A stretch of 64,000 nt of DNA, from NCBI GenBank assembly GCA_046328225.1, contig JAXLWZ010000001.1, forward strand, positions 186,001-250,000. The letters are read 5' to 3'. Shown in pieces: positions 49,605 to 56,390 of the stretch (the first letter of the stretch is position 1; every line of letters begins with the position of its first letter). This DNA comes from Amarobacillus sp046328225 (lineage in GTDB: Bacteria > Chloroflexota > Dehalococcoidia > Tepidiformales > Tepidiformaceae). A model generated the notes under the pieces. The model saw nothing but the letters and a program-made list of their open reading frames with translations, ran no database searches and was not told the origin of the DNA. Made by a program: the position numbers and the translations under genes.

Positions 49605-50879
49605 CTACAGCGCTTCGTCGCACTCCATGCGCACGATGTCGTCCAGCGTTTCGCGGCGGGCGATGAGCGTTGCGCGGCCGTTCTCCCAGAGCACCTGCGC
49701 CGCGCGCCCCATGGACACGTAGTTCGAGCTCATGACCGCGCCGTAGGCCCCGGCATCGTGCAGGACCACGAGGTCGCCCGCGTCGGGGCGCCCGAGGGGC
49801 CGCGGCTGGAGGAGTTCCTGGTCGTCGCGCGTGAACACATCGCCGCTTTCGCAGAGCGGACCGGCCACGACCATCGGCTCGGGCGCGCGGTTCGCGCCGG
49901 CGCCGACGACGGAGATTTCGTGGTACGAACCGTACATCGCGGGCCGCACGAGGTCGTTGAAGCCGGCATCAGTCATGACGAAGGTGTTGCCGGGGCCCTT
50001 CGCGTTGGCGCGCGTCGCCTTCACATCCGTCACCCGCGCGACAAGGATGGCCATACCCGCCACCGGGTACCGCCCGGGTTCGATTTCGACACGCATGGCA
50101 TGCCCCGCGATCCCCGAGAGCATCGCCGCCGCTTCGAGCAGGAAGGCGCGGAAATGGCCGAGTTCGAAATGCAGCGCGCCGGGCCGGTAGGCATGCGGGA
50201 TGCCGCCGCCGAAGTTGACGGAGACCGCATCCGGGAAGAGCGGCAGGAGCGCGCCGAAGACCTCGGCGAGCTTCGCCATGTTCTCGTCGAATTCGCGAAT
50301 CTGCGGGCCGGTGCCGACGTGCGCATGCAGGCCCGCGATGCGGAATCCGGCGGCGCGCGCCATGGCGATAGCGGGTTCGAGGTCTTCGTGCCAGATGCCG
50401 TGCTTGGAGGATGGCCCGCCCGTGTCGCAGGCCTGGACGTGCCCGTGGCCGAACCCCGGGTTCACGCGCATCTCGATATCGCCGCGGTACCCGCCCTCGG
50501 CGAGCGCGCGGATCATCCCCGGCGAGCCCACGTTCGGCACCACGCCATGGCGGAGCACGACTTCGAGGGCGTTATCGCGAAAGACATCGGACGTGAGCAG
50601 CACCGCCGGGGGTTCGGCACCGAGGGGGAAGCCCGCCCGCCCCGCGCGCAGCACTTCGTTCCCGCTGACGGCATCGATCCAGAGCCCGGCCTCGCGCGCG
50701 GCCTCGAGGACCTTGCGCTGGGAGTTCGCCTTCATGGCGTAGCGCGCCTGCAGGGCCGGGCCCTCGGTGGCGGCGGCGACATCGGCCATCTTCTCGCGCA
50801 GGATGGCGGCGTCGTACAAATAGAAGGGCGTGCCAACCTTCGCGGCGATCTCGGAGAGCGGGTACTGGCTGAGGTCCAT
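49605..50879 (-). CDS. lysA: Diaminopimelate decarboxylase family PLP enzyme
   Basis: A 424-residue fold-type III PLP decarboxylase making lysine from meso-diaminopimelate. PLP lysine in ALQARYAMKANSQRKV (near residue 49), HAHVGTGPQI, NFGGGIPHAY, VEIEPGRYPVAG, and the second-site motif PLCESGDVFTRD with VVLHDAGAYGAVMSSNYVS. The CESxD and GAY pair agree with LysA; close relatives such as carboxynorspermidine decarboxylase remain possible. The ATG at 50879 follows GAGGGC. It stands alone, convergent with the hybrid kinase (6 bp between the two stops). Confidence 0.88.
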   Translation of the reverse strand: MDLSQYPLSEIAAKVGTPFYLYDAAILREKMADVAAATEGPALQARYAMKANSQRKVLEAAREAGLWIDAVSGNEVLRAGRAGFPLGAEPPAVLLTSDVFRDNALEVVLRHGVVPNVGSPGMIRALAEGGYRGDIEMRVNPGFGHGHVQACDTGGPSSKHGIWHEDLEPAIAMARAAGFRIAGLHAHVGTGPQIREFDENMAKLAEVFGALLPLFPDAVSVNFGGGIPHAYRPGALHFELGHFRAFLLEAAAMLSGIAGHAMRVEIEPGRYPVAGMAILVARVTDVKATRANAKGPGNTFVMTDAGFNDLVRPAMYGSYHEISVVGAGANRAPEPMVVAGPLCESGDVFTRDDQELLQPRPLGRPDAGDLVVLHDAGAYGAVMSSNYVSMGRAAQVLWENGRATLIARRETLDDIVRMECDEAL

Positions 50880-50893
50880 GCGAGTGCCCTCGA

Positions 50894-50988
50894 AGTGCTG
50901 AGTGCTGGGTGCTGAGTGCTGAGATAGGACCGGGGCGCGAGTGAGCGCCGGGGTTGTCCCGGTACTCAGCACTCAGCACTCAGCACTC
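50894..50988. repeat. Heptamer mosaic element R19 (family E)
   Basis: AGTGCTG/AGTGCTG/GGTGCTG/AGTGCTG units, a 40-bp core (ACCGGGGCGCGAGTGAGCG...) and ACTCAGC/ACTCAGC/ACTCAGC on the other side: a clean inverted pair. Confidence 0.9.
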
Positions 50989-50992
50989 GATT

Positions 50993-51349
50993 CTAGTGGT
51001 GCCCGTGGCCCCCGGCGGGGACGTCGCCGTAGGAGCCCTCGGTGGGGAAGTCCTTGCTGGGCATGATGGTGATGGGCGCGACCCACGACGGGTTCGCGGG
51101 GAAGCCGCCGACGCGGCGCTTGAACAGGTACAGCACGCTCAGCACCAGCCCGCCCGCGACGACGCCCACGCTCGACCACACCAGCACGGGCACGACATCG
51201 TGCTCGCTGCCGGTATCGCCTTCGCCACTGTTGTCACCGTGGGTGGTGGGCGCGGGACCGTGGTCCTGCGCGGCCGCGGGAACGGCCACGGCAAGCGCGA
51301 ACAGCGCGGCAAGGACGACGACGGCGAGGAGCGAACGAAAGCGACTCAT
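50993..51349 (-). CDS. Small exported membrane protein (118 aa)
   Basis: Signal peptide FRSLLAVVVLAALFALAVAV with likely cleavage at AAAQ near residue 28, a Gly/Asp/His-rich linker (DHGPAPTTHGDNSGEGDTGS), one membrane helix at about 53-77 (VPVLVWSSVGVVAGGLVLSVLYLF), then a cytosolic part ending GHGHH. TAACAC lies upstream with little space for a leader. No family recognised; the design suits a small subunit of a membrane complex. The His-rich end may bind metal. Confidence 0.6.
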   Translation of the reverse strand: MSRFRSLLAVVVLAALFALAVAVPAAAQDHGPAPTTHGDNSGEGDTGSEHDVVPVLVWSSVGVVAGGLVLSVLYLFKRRVGGFPANPSWVAPITIMPSKDFPTEGSYGDVPAGGHGHH

Positions 51350-51390
51350 TCCGGTTCGAAGTGTTAGCCCGCGCCGCGAGAGGGTCAAGG

Positions 51391-51528
51391 GAGAGAGAAG
51401 AGAAAAGAGGAAGGAGAAAAGGAGGAATGAGGCATGAGGAATGAGGAATGAGGCGGGGCTATCCCGGCGCGAGCAGGCTCGCGGCGGGGTTGATCCCCTG
51501 GGAACTGGGAACCTGGAACTGGGAACTG
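51391..51528. repeat. Heptamer mosaic element R20 (families B, C, A)
   Basis: GAGAAAA/GAGGAAG array, GAGGAAT/GAGGCAT/GAGGAAT/GAGGAAT array, a GCGGGGCTATCCCGGCGCGAGCAGG core, and CTGGGAA/CTGGGAA/CCTGGAA/CTGGGAA. Adjacent 51531-51560 holds a separate palindrome around the DedA stop. Confidence 0.87.
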
Positions 51529-51535
51529 CGGGAAT

Positions 51536-52189
51536 CTACGTCGCGCGCGACGTAGATTCCCGCCAGGTGCGAAAGAGGTGCCATGCCGGGGGTGCGACGG
51601 AAATCGCGAGCACGAGGCCGACCACCAGGATGAAGACCAGGTCGATGTGCGGCACGTTCCCGAGGAAGTAGCCGATCAGGCACATCGACGTCACCCACGC
51701 GATGCCGCCCGAGATGTTGTAGAACGCGAACTTGCCGTAGCCCATCGCCGCCGCGCCGGCGACCGTCGGGGCGAAGGTGCGCAGGAACGGGGAGAAGCGC
51801 GCGAGCACGATCGTTTTTCCGCCGTGGCGGTCGTAGAAGGCGTGGGCTTTGTCCAGGTGCTTGCGGTTCAGCCAGACGGAGTCCTCGCTGGTGAAGAGCC
51901 GCGGGCCCGTCTTTCGCCCGATCTGGTAGCCCACGGCATCACCCGCGATGGCGGCGACGATGAGCAGCGGGATGAGCAGCCAGATGCCGTTGTAGTCGCC
52001 CACGCTCAGGGTGCCCTTGTTGCAGAGCAGCCCGGCCGTCAGCAGGAGGGTATCGCCGGGGAGGAAGAAGCCGATGAGCAGGCCGGTTTCGGCGAACACG
52101 ATGAGGAACAGCCCGGGCCAACCCACGGTGTTGATGAGGGACTCGATATCAGGCATCAGCGCCAGGAAGGCCACGGTGAGGCTCGTCAT
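51536..52189 (-). CDS. DedA family membrane protein
   Basis: A 217-residue DedA/SNARE-associated (VTT domain) protein, a likely lipid flippase such as for undecaprenyl phosphate. The re-entrant motif AETGLLIGFFLPGDTLLL is near residue 33, GDAVGYQIGRKTGPRLF follows, then the Arg-containing ARFSPFLRTFAPTVAGAAAM and a C-terminal helix. TACGCT precedes the ATG by seven bases, so translation is probably leaderless; a family B array lies just upstream. Confidence 0.92.
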   Translation of the reverse strand: MTSLTVAFLALMPDIESLINTVGWPGLFLIVFAETGLLIGFFLPGDTLLLTAGLLCNKGTLSVGDYNGIWLLIPLLIVAAIAGDAVGYQIGRKTGPRLFTSEDSVWLNRKHLDKAHAFYDRHGGKTIVLARFSPFLRTFAPTVAGAAAMGYGKFAFYNISGGIAWVTSMCLIGYFLGNVPHIDLVFILVVGLVLAISVAPPAWHLFRTWRESTSRAT

Positions 52190-52196
52190 GCTGTCG

Positions 52197-52202
52197 AGCG
52201 TA
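52197..52202 (-). promoter_or_regulatory. -10-like box TACGCT, leaderless dedA-type start
   Basis: TACGCT, seven bases, ATG on the minus strand; the heptamer array begins 6 bp upstream. Confidence 0.45.
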
Positions 52203-52208
52203 AGGGGA

Positions 52209-52354
52209 GGAAGAGAAAAGAGAAAAGAGGAAGGAGAAAAGGGGGCCAGGAAGAGAAAAGAGAAAGGAGGAATGAGAAATGGAGTGACCAGCCGCCAGCC
52301 ACCACTCCGTTTGCGCGAGCCCTTTTCTCTTTCCTCCTTTCTCTTTTCTCTCTC
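52209..52354. repeat. Heptamer mosaic element R21 (family B, double left array)
   Basis: Two GAGAAAA arrays in series, a core starting TGGAGTGACCAGCCGCC, and TTTTCTC/TTTCCTC/CTTTCTC/TTTTCTC in complement. Its core closely matches that at 41630-41732. Confidence 0.88.
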
Positions 52355-52395
52355 CGGGTCCTCCCCGATTCCTCGTGTGTGTGTGAGCGGTGAGG

Positions 52396-52944
52396 ATGGG
52401 GGCGATGGGGAGCCGCGCGATGCGATGGGTGGCCGGCGTTTGCGTGCCGGTGGTGATGGTGCTGGCCATGGCCACGGCCCATGCGCGCGCCGAGGACCCC
52501 GTGCCGGTGCGCTCGAACGACCCGGGCATCACGCTGGAGCCGCCGCGGGTGGTGCAGCGCGCGGTGCTGCCCTACCGGCTGGTGCTGCCACAGCTCGGCC
52601 GCGACGGGCTCGCGCCCATCGCCCAGGAGCGGTACGCGACCGGGGCATCGGTCACGCGCATCCCCGGCTCGGTGGGCATCGAAGTGGCCGTGAGCGGCCA
52701 GGACACCGGCCCCGTGCTCGTCCAGGTCGAGATCTACAACGCCGCGAATGTGCGTGTGTTCGAACAGAAGTGGGATGGCACAGCCCTCGGCCCGGGGCAG
52801 CCTCGCACGCTGCGCGCGGCGTGGGATACGCGTGCCGCCAGCGCGGGGGCGTATGTCGTGCGCGTGGGCATCTTCGCCCCCGGCGCCGGCTGGGGCGTCC
52901 TCTACCACTGGAACAACGACGCCGCCCGTTTCGCCATCGAGTGA
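52396..52944 (+). CDS. Secreted beta-domain protein (182 aa)
   Basis: Signal peptide RAMRWVAGVCVPVVMVLAMA with cleavage near AHARA. The mature part has an Ig/FlgD-like strand pattern: VLVQVEIYNAANVRVFEQKW, RTLRAAWDTRAASAGAYVVRVGIF, GVLYHWNNDAARFAIE. Such domains occur at the surface of Chloroflexota, sometimes attached to hydrolases; no catalytic motif is present. A start codon 6 bp earlier (GTG) is equally possible. The next gene begins 46 bp downstream. Confidence 0.65.
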   Translation: MGAMGSRAMRWVAGVCVPVVMVLAMATAHARAEDPVPVRSNDPGITLEPPRVVQRAVLPYRLVLPQLGRDGLAPIAQERYATGASVTRIPGSVGIEVAVSGQDTGPVLVQVEIYNAANVRVFEQKWDGTALGPGQPRTLRAAWDTRAASAGAYVVRVGIFAPGAGWGVLYHWNNDAARFAIE

Positions 52945-52990
52945 CATCGGCAGCGCGCCGCTGACGCCGGTTCCGCCGCATCCTGAACCC

Positions 52991-53353
52991 ATGGAAAGCG
53001 AAGGGACGCACGTCGTGTGGTGGGCGTTCGCTCTCGGAGGGTTCGCGGGCGGGGCGGCGAAGGTACTGCTCGATGGCGCGTTCATCCTTCCGCGGGTCGA
53101 ACGGCTGCGCGCGACCGGTCAGACGGTGGTCGTGCCGGGCTCCATCGCCGCGCTCTTACTCGGTCCGGTGGCGGCGTTCGTGATGGCGGGCGCGGGCGCC
53201 GGCACCTTCGATTTCCAGGGCAGCTACGACGCGCGCGGCTTCTGGGGGCCGTTCATCGGCAGCATCCCGGCGGGCATGGGCGCCACCCTCGTGCTCGCGC
53301 AGGTAACGAAGGCGCACCTCGAACGCGCCGCGAACAGGCTTTTGGAGTGCTGA
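52991..53353 (+). CDS. Small membrane protein (120 aa)
   Basis: Starts MESEGTHVVWWAFALGGFAG. Three hydrophobic spans (WWAFALGGFAGGAAKVLL, VPGSIAALLLGPVAAFVMAG, GPFIGSIPAGMGATLVLAQV) with LPRVERLRATGQ between the first two. The GG-x-x-x-K and ILPR-like beginning faintly recalls small DUF4257-type proteins, but this is weak. Possibly co-transcribed with the secreted protein upstream. A family A array begins 5 bp past the stop. Confidence 0.6.
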   Translation: MESEGTHVVWWAFALGGFAGGAAKVLLDGAFILPRVERLRATGQTVVVPGSIAALLLGPVAAFVMAGAGAGTFDFQGSYDARGFWGPFIGSIPAGMGATLVLAQVTKAHLERAANRLLEC

Positions 53354-53357
53354 CGGA

Positions 53358-53459
53358 GTTCCCGGTTCCCGGTTCCCAGTTCCCAGGGGATCAACCCCGG
53401 CACAGTCAGGTTCGCGCCGGGGTTGTCCGGCCTCGAGCCTCGGGCCTCGAACCTCGAGC
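53358..53459. repeat. Heptamer mosaic element R22 (families A and D)
   Basis: GTTCCCG/GTTCCCG/GTTCCCA/GTTCCCA, core GGGGATCAACCCCGGCACAG...GGGGTTGTCC, then CCTCGAG/CCTCGGG/CCTCGAA/CCTCGAG. Confidence 0.87.
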
Positions 53460-53478
53460 CCAGAAAGGAGCAAACGAC

Positions 53479-53607
53479 ATGAACGCCACCCCCCGAATCC
53501 CTGCGCTGGAGCGCGACGAATGGCGCCGCCGCCTCGCCGCCGCCCGCAGCGACAGCGAACGCCTCCGCCTCCTCAAGCAGCTGGATGAGCGGCTCAGTCG
53601 CCGCTAG
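53479..53607 (+). CDS. Small basic helical protein (42 aa)
   Basis: AAAGGAG lies eight bases before the ATG, a near-ideal site. The product MNATPRIPALERDEWRRRLA and onward is one charged helix (ARSDSERLRLLKQLDERLSRR), rich in Arg, Leu and Glu, with a coiled-coil look. The TAG stop is the first half of the following heptamer array (TAGTTCCC). Unknown function. Confidence 0.55.
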   Translation: MNATPRIPALERDEWRRRLAAARSDSERLRLLKQLDERLSRR

Positions 53608-53729
53608 TTCCCAGTTCCCAGGGGATCAACCCCGGGCGGGGAGACCGCTCCCCCGGGGTTGCCCCAGCCTCGCGCCTCGAACCTCGAACCTCGAGCCCCC
53701 TTTTCTCCTTCCTCTTTTCTCTTTTCTCT
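53605..53729. repeat. Heptamer mosaic element R23 (families A, D, B)
   Basis: TAGTTCCCAGTTCCCA, core GGGGATCAACCCCGGGCGG...CCCCCGGGGTTGCCCC, CCTCGCG/CCTCGAA/CCTCGAA/CCTCGAG, then TTTTCTC/CTTCCTC/TTTTCTC/TTTTCTC. Confidence 0.88.
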
Positions 53730-53746
53730 CTCGCCGATGATCGGAC

Positions 53747-54181
53747 ATGCGGGTGATGAGCATCCTCGTCCTGGCGGTGGTGGTGGGGGGTGGGCTGGCC
53801 GCGTGGCGACAGTCGCGCGAGGCCGCGGCGTTGCCCGCACGAGCCGCCGCCATGGCTTCGCTCGCGTTCGAGCCCACGGGCGCGCTCATCGGGCCCGATG
53901 GCTCGGACACGCTTCTCGGGACCCTGCGCGCACCAGCCGGCATCGACCGCGTCCGCCTGTCCGTGCTGGCCACTTCGAACCCGGGATGCCCGGTCAGCGC
54001 GTTCACCCTCACCCTCGCGCCCACCTCATCCACGACCGGCGAAATCCATTTCGCACTCGCCCCCTCCGCCCCCAACGCCTGCGAAGGCGCCCGCATCGAC
54101 TGGGGAATAGAGTTCCCAGTATCAGGTTCCCAGTTCCCAGGGGATCAACCCCGTGCGGGGAGCACGTCTCCCCCGGGGTAG
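53747..54181 (+). CDS. Exported hypothetical protein with repeat-encoded C-terminus (144 aa)
   Basis: N-terminal anchor MSILVLAVVVGGGLAAW, Ala-rich linker, then a beta-rich domain (FEPTGALIGPDGSDTLLGTL, DRVRLSVLATSNPGCPVSA) with two Cys that may bond. From about residue 121 the frame reads through a family A element (EFPVSGSQFPGDQPRAGSTS), so the true tail has probably been replaced. No family recognised. It precedes the aquaporin gene by 91 bp. Confidence 0.55.
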   Translation: MRVMSILVLAVVVGGGLAAWRQSREAAALPARAAAMASLAFEPTGALIGPDGSDTLLGTLRAPAGIDRVRLSVLATSNPGCPVSAFTLTLAPTSSTTGEIHFALAPSAPNACEGARIDWGIEFPVSGSQFPGDQPRAGSTSPPG

Positions 54182-54256
54182 CCCCGGCCTCGCGCCTCGA
54201 ACCTCGCGCCTCGAGCCCGCGTTCCTCATTCCTCATTCCTCATTCCTCATTCCTCT
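54111..54256. repeat. Heptamer mosaic element R24 (families A, D, C)
   Basis: AGTTCCC/AGTATCA/GGTTCCC/AGTTCCC, core GGGGATCAACCCCGTGCGG...CCCCCGGGGTAGCCCC, CCTCGCG/CCTCGAA/CCTCGCG/CCTCGAG, and four CATTCCT units. It ends 5 bp before the aquaporin -10 box. Confidence 0.88.
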
Positions 54257-54260
54257 CCCT

Positions 54261-54266
54261 TAGGAT
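54261..54266 (+). promoter_or_regulatory. -10-like box TAGGAT, leaderless aquaporin start
   Basis: TAGGAT, six bases, ATG. The family C array ends just upstream, leaving no room for a Shine-Dalgarno sequence. Confidence 0.5.
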
Positions 54267-54272
54267 TGGCGA

Positions 54273-54989
54273 ATGCGACTCCGCCCCGCCCCCGCGCTGG
54301 CGCCGTACCTGGCCGAGGGGCTGGGGACGTTCGCGCTCGTGTTCGCCGGTCCCGGCGCGGTGGCGGTGAACGCGGCGAGCGGCGGAGCCGTTACGGGCGT
54401 CGGCATTGGCATGTCGTTCGGGCTCATCGTGATGGCGATGATCTTCGCGCTCGGCCACGTCTCCGGGTGCCACATCAACCCCGCGGTCACGATTGCGATG
54501 CGCGCGCTGGGACGTATCGGCAGCCGCCGGGCGGCGGGCTATGTGGCCGCACAGCTCGCGGGCGCGGTGATCGCCGGGTTCGCGATCGTGGTCATCGCCG
54601 GCTCAGCCGGTGATGCCGGGGCCTCGGCGCCGCGACTCGGGGGCACGGATGCCGCGCTCTGGTCCGAGGTCATCCTCACCTTCCTGCTGATGTTCGTCAT
54701 CCTCTCGGTCGCGACCGACAGCCGCGCGCAGGGGAGCTTCGCCGCCATTGCCATCGGCGGGTACGTCGGGTTCGCGGCCACGGGCTGGGGCCCGGTCGCG
54801 AACGCGTCCATGAACCCGGCGCGGTCGTTCGGCCCGGCCGTCGCGGCGGGGGCGTGGGATGCGCACTGGGTGTACTGGGTGGGCCCCATCGCCGGGGCGC
54901 TGCTGGCGGCCGCGGCCTACGAACTGCTGCGCGAACCGCACTATCGCGAACCGCCGGCCCTCCCCGACGCGCCCGAGGCCGGCCCGTGA
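54273..54989 (+). CDS. Aquaporin/aquaglyceroporin (MIP family)
   Basis: A 238-residue six-helix channel with both NPA loops: GCHINPAVTIAMRAL near residue 72 and NASMNPARSFGPAV near 175. The GTFALVFAGPGAVAVN first helix is typical. The stop overlaps the start of the ArsC-like gene (GTGA). In other bacteria such a pair (AqpS with ArsC) lets arsenite flow out after arsenate reduction, and fused forms are known in actinobacteria; this arrangement suggests the same task here. Confidence 0.92.
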   Translation: MRLRPAPALAPYLAEGLGTFALVFAGPGAVAVNAASGGAVTGVGIGMSFGLIVMAMIFALGHVSGCHINPAVTIAMRALGRIGSRRAAGYVAAQLAGAVIAGFAIVVIAGSAGDAGASAPRLGGTDAALWSEVILTFLLMFVILSVATDSRAQGSFAAIAIGGYVGFAATGWGPVANASMNPARSFGPAVAAGAWDAHWVYWVGPIAGALLAAAAYELLREPHYREPPALPDAPEAGP

Positions 54990-55390
54990 CCGCCCCGCGC
55001 GTGCCTGAGGTGCTGTTTGTCTGCGTGCATGGGGCCGGCCGGGCGCGGATGGCGGCGGCGCTGCTCGCGCATGCCGCGGGCGGCCGCGTGCGCGTGCGAA
55101 GCGCCGGCGGCGAACCCCCCGAGGGCATCACACCCGCGGCCGCGCAGGCGATGGCGGAAGTTGGCATCGACCTGGCCGCATTCGTCCCGGAGCCGTTCGG
55201 CGGAGGCGCGCCCGGGACGGCGGACTACGTCATCACGATGGGCTGCGGCGACGCCTGCCCGGTCTTCCACGGCAAGCAGCAGCTCGACTGGGCGGTCGAA
55301 GACCCCACCAACCAGGACCTCGCCACCATCCGCCTCATCCGCGACCAGCTCCGCGAGCGCGTCGCGCAGCTCCTATTGGTTCTTCGGTAG
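54986..55390 (+). CDS. ArsC-type arsenate reductase (low-Mr phosphatase fold)
   Basis: A 134-residue protein with the P-loop LFVCVHGAGRARMAAALLAH: the CX5R motif with Cys13, though the usual Asn-Ala-Gly-Arg-Ser reads G-A-G-R-A. The second half has TMGCGDACPVF, giving the redox Cys pair of thioredoxin-coupled ArsC enzymes, and AVEDPTNQD. GTG start overlapping the aquaporin stop shows coupling. It should reduce arsenate to arsenite. The TAG stop is fused to a family A array. Confidence 0.85.
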   Translation: MTAPRVPEVLFVCVHGAGRARMAAALLAHAAGGRVRVRSAGGEPPEGITPAAAQAMAEVGIDLAAFVPEPFGGGAPGTADYVITMGCGDACPVFHGKQQLDWAVEDPTNQDLATIRLIRDQLRERVAQLLLVLR

Positions 55391-55560
55391 TTCCCGGTTC
55401 CCAGTTCCCAGTTCCCAGGAAGTGCTGAGTGCTGGGTGCTGAGTGCTGAGCCGGCAACCCCGGGGGAAGCGGGCTCCCCGTGGGGTTGCCCCAGCCTCAT
55501 GCCTCATGCCTCATTCCTCATGCCTCGTTCCTCCTTTCCTCCTTCCTCTTTTCTCTTTCC
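55388..55560. repeat. Heptamer mosaic element R25 (families A, E, C, B)
   Basis: TAGTTCCC plus three more family A units, AGTGCTG/AGTGCTG/GGTGCTG/AGTGCTG, core GGCAACCCCGGGGG...GGGGTTGCCCC, CCTCATG/CCTCATG/CCTCATT/CCTCATG, then a TTCCTCC/TTTTCTC stretch. Four families are combined, the most in the window. Confidence 0.9.
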
Positions 55561-55571
55561 GCTCACATCCC

Positions 55572-55577
55572 TACCCT
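55572..55577 (+). promoter_or_regulatory. -10-like box TACCCT, leaderless fabI start
   Basis: TACCCT, six bases, ATG, directly after a mosaic element. Confidence 0.45.
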
Positions 55578-55583
55578 CCGTCC

Positions 55584-56366
55584 ATGGCTACGTTGCAGGG
55601 CAAGACCGCTCTTATCTTCGGACTGGCGAACGACCGGTCGATCGCGTGGGGCATTTCCCAGGCGCTCCACCGCGAAGGCGCCACCCTCGGCTTCTCCTAC
55701 GCGGGGCCGGTCATCGAAAAGCGCATGCGGCCGCTCGCCGAAAGCCTCGGCGCGACCTTCATCGAACCCTGCGATGTGAGCAGCGACGCCGATATCGACC
55801 AGGTGATGGCGCGCGCGAAGGACACCTTCGGCACCATCGACATCCTCATCCACTCGGTCGCCTTCGCCCGCCAGGAGGACCTCAAGGGCCGCTTCATCGA
55901 TACGAGCCGCGAAGGCTTCCTCCTCGCCCACGAGATCTCGGCGTATTCGATGCTGGGCCTGGCGCGCGCGGCGCGACCGCTCATGCCGGATGGCGGCGCG
56001 ATGCTCACGCTCACCTACTACGGCGCCGAAAAGGTCGTGCCCAAGTACAACGTCATGGGTGTGGCGAAGGCCTCGCTCGAGGCGACCGTGCGCTACCTGG
56101 CGGCCGACCTCGGGCCCGAAGGCATCCGCGTGAACGCGATCAGCGCCGGTCCCATTCGCACGCTGGCCGCGAGCGGCATCAGCGGCTTTCGCAGCTACCT
56201 GAAGACGTTCGCCGACAGCGCGCCGCTTCGCCGCAACATCACCATCGACGACGTCGGGGCCACGGCCGCCTTCCTCTGCGGCGATGGCGCGCGTTCGATC
56301 ACGGGCGAAGTACTGTACGTGGACGCGGGCTACAACATCATGGGCATGGAAACGCCCGAGGAGTGA
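55584..56366 (+). CDS. fabI: Enoyl-[acyl-carrier-protein] reductase (NADH)
   Basis: Reduces enoyl-ACP in the last step of each fatty acid elongation round. The 260-residue SDR-type protein has the FabI cofactor loop IFGLANDRSIAWGI, HSVAFAR, and the catalytic Tyr/Lys spaced by six residues (YNVMGVAK) rather than the SDR three, plus KASLEATVRYLAADLGPEGI and AISAGPIRTLAASGI. C-terminus EVLYVDAGYNIMGM is diagnostic. It stands alone, without other fab genes nearby. Confidence 0.95.
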   Translation: MATLQGKTALIFGLANDRSIAWGISQALHREGATLGFSYAGPVIEKRMRPLAESLGATFIEPCDVSSDADIDQVMARAKDTFGTIDILIHSVAFARQEDLKGRFIDTSREGFLLAHEISAYSMLGLARAARPLMPDGGAMLTLTYYGAEKVVPKYNVMGVAKASLEATVRYLAADLGPEGIRVNAISAGPIRTLAASGISGFRSYLKTFADSAPLRRNITIDDVGATAAFLCGDGARSITGEVLYVDAGYNIMGMETPEE

Positions 56367-56390
56367 CGCCGCGGGCGAGCGGTCCGGCGG

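Noticed and set aside
53479..53607. Antitoxin identity for the 42-residue helical protein
   Set aside because: Small charged helices resemble many antitoxins, but no toxin gene adjoins and no DNA-binding motif is present.
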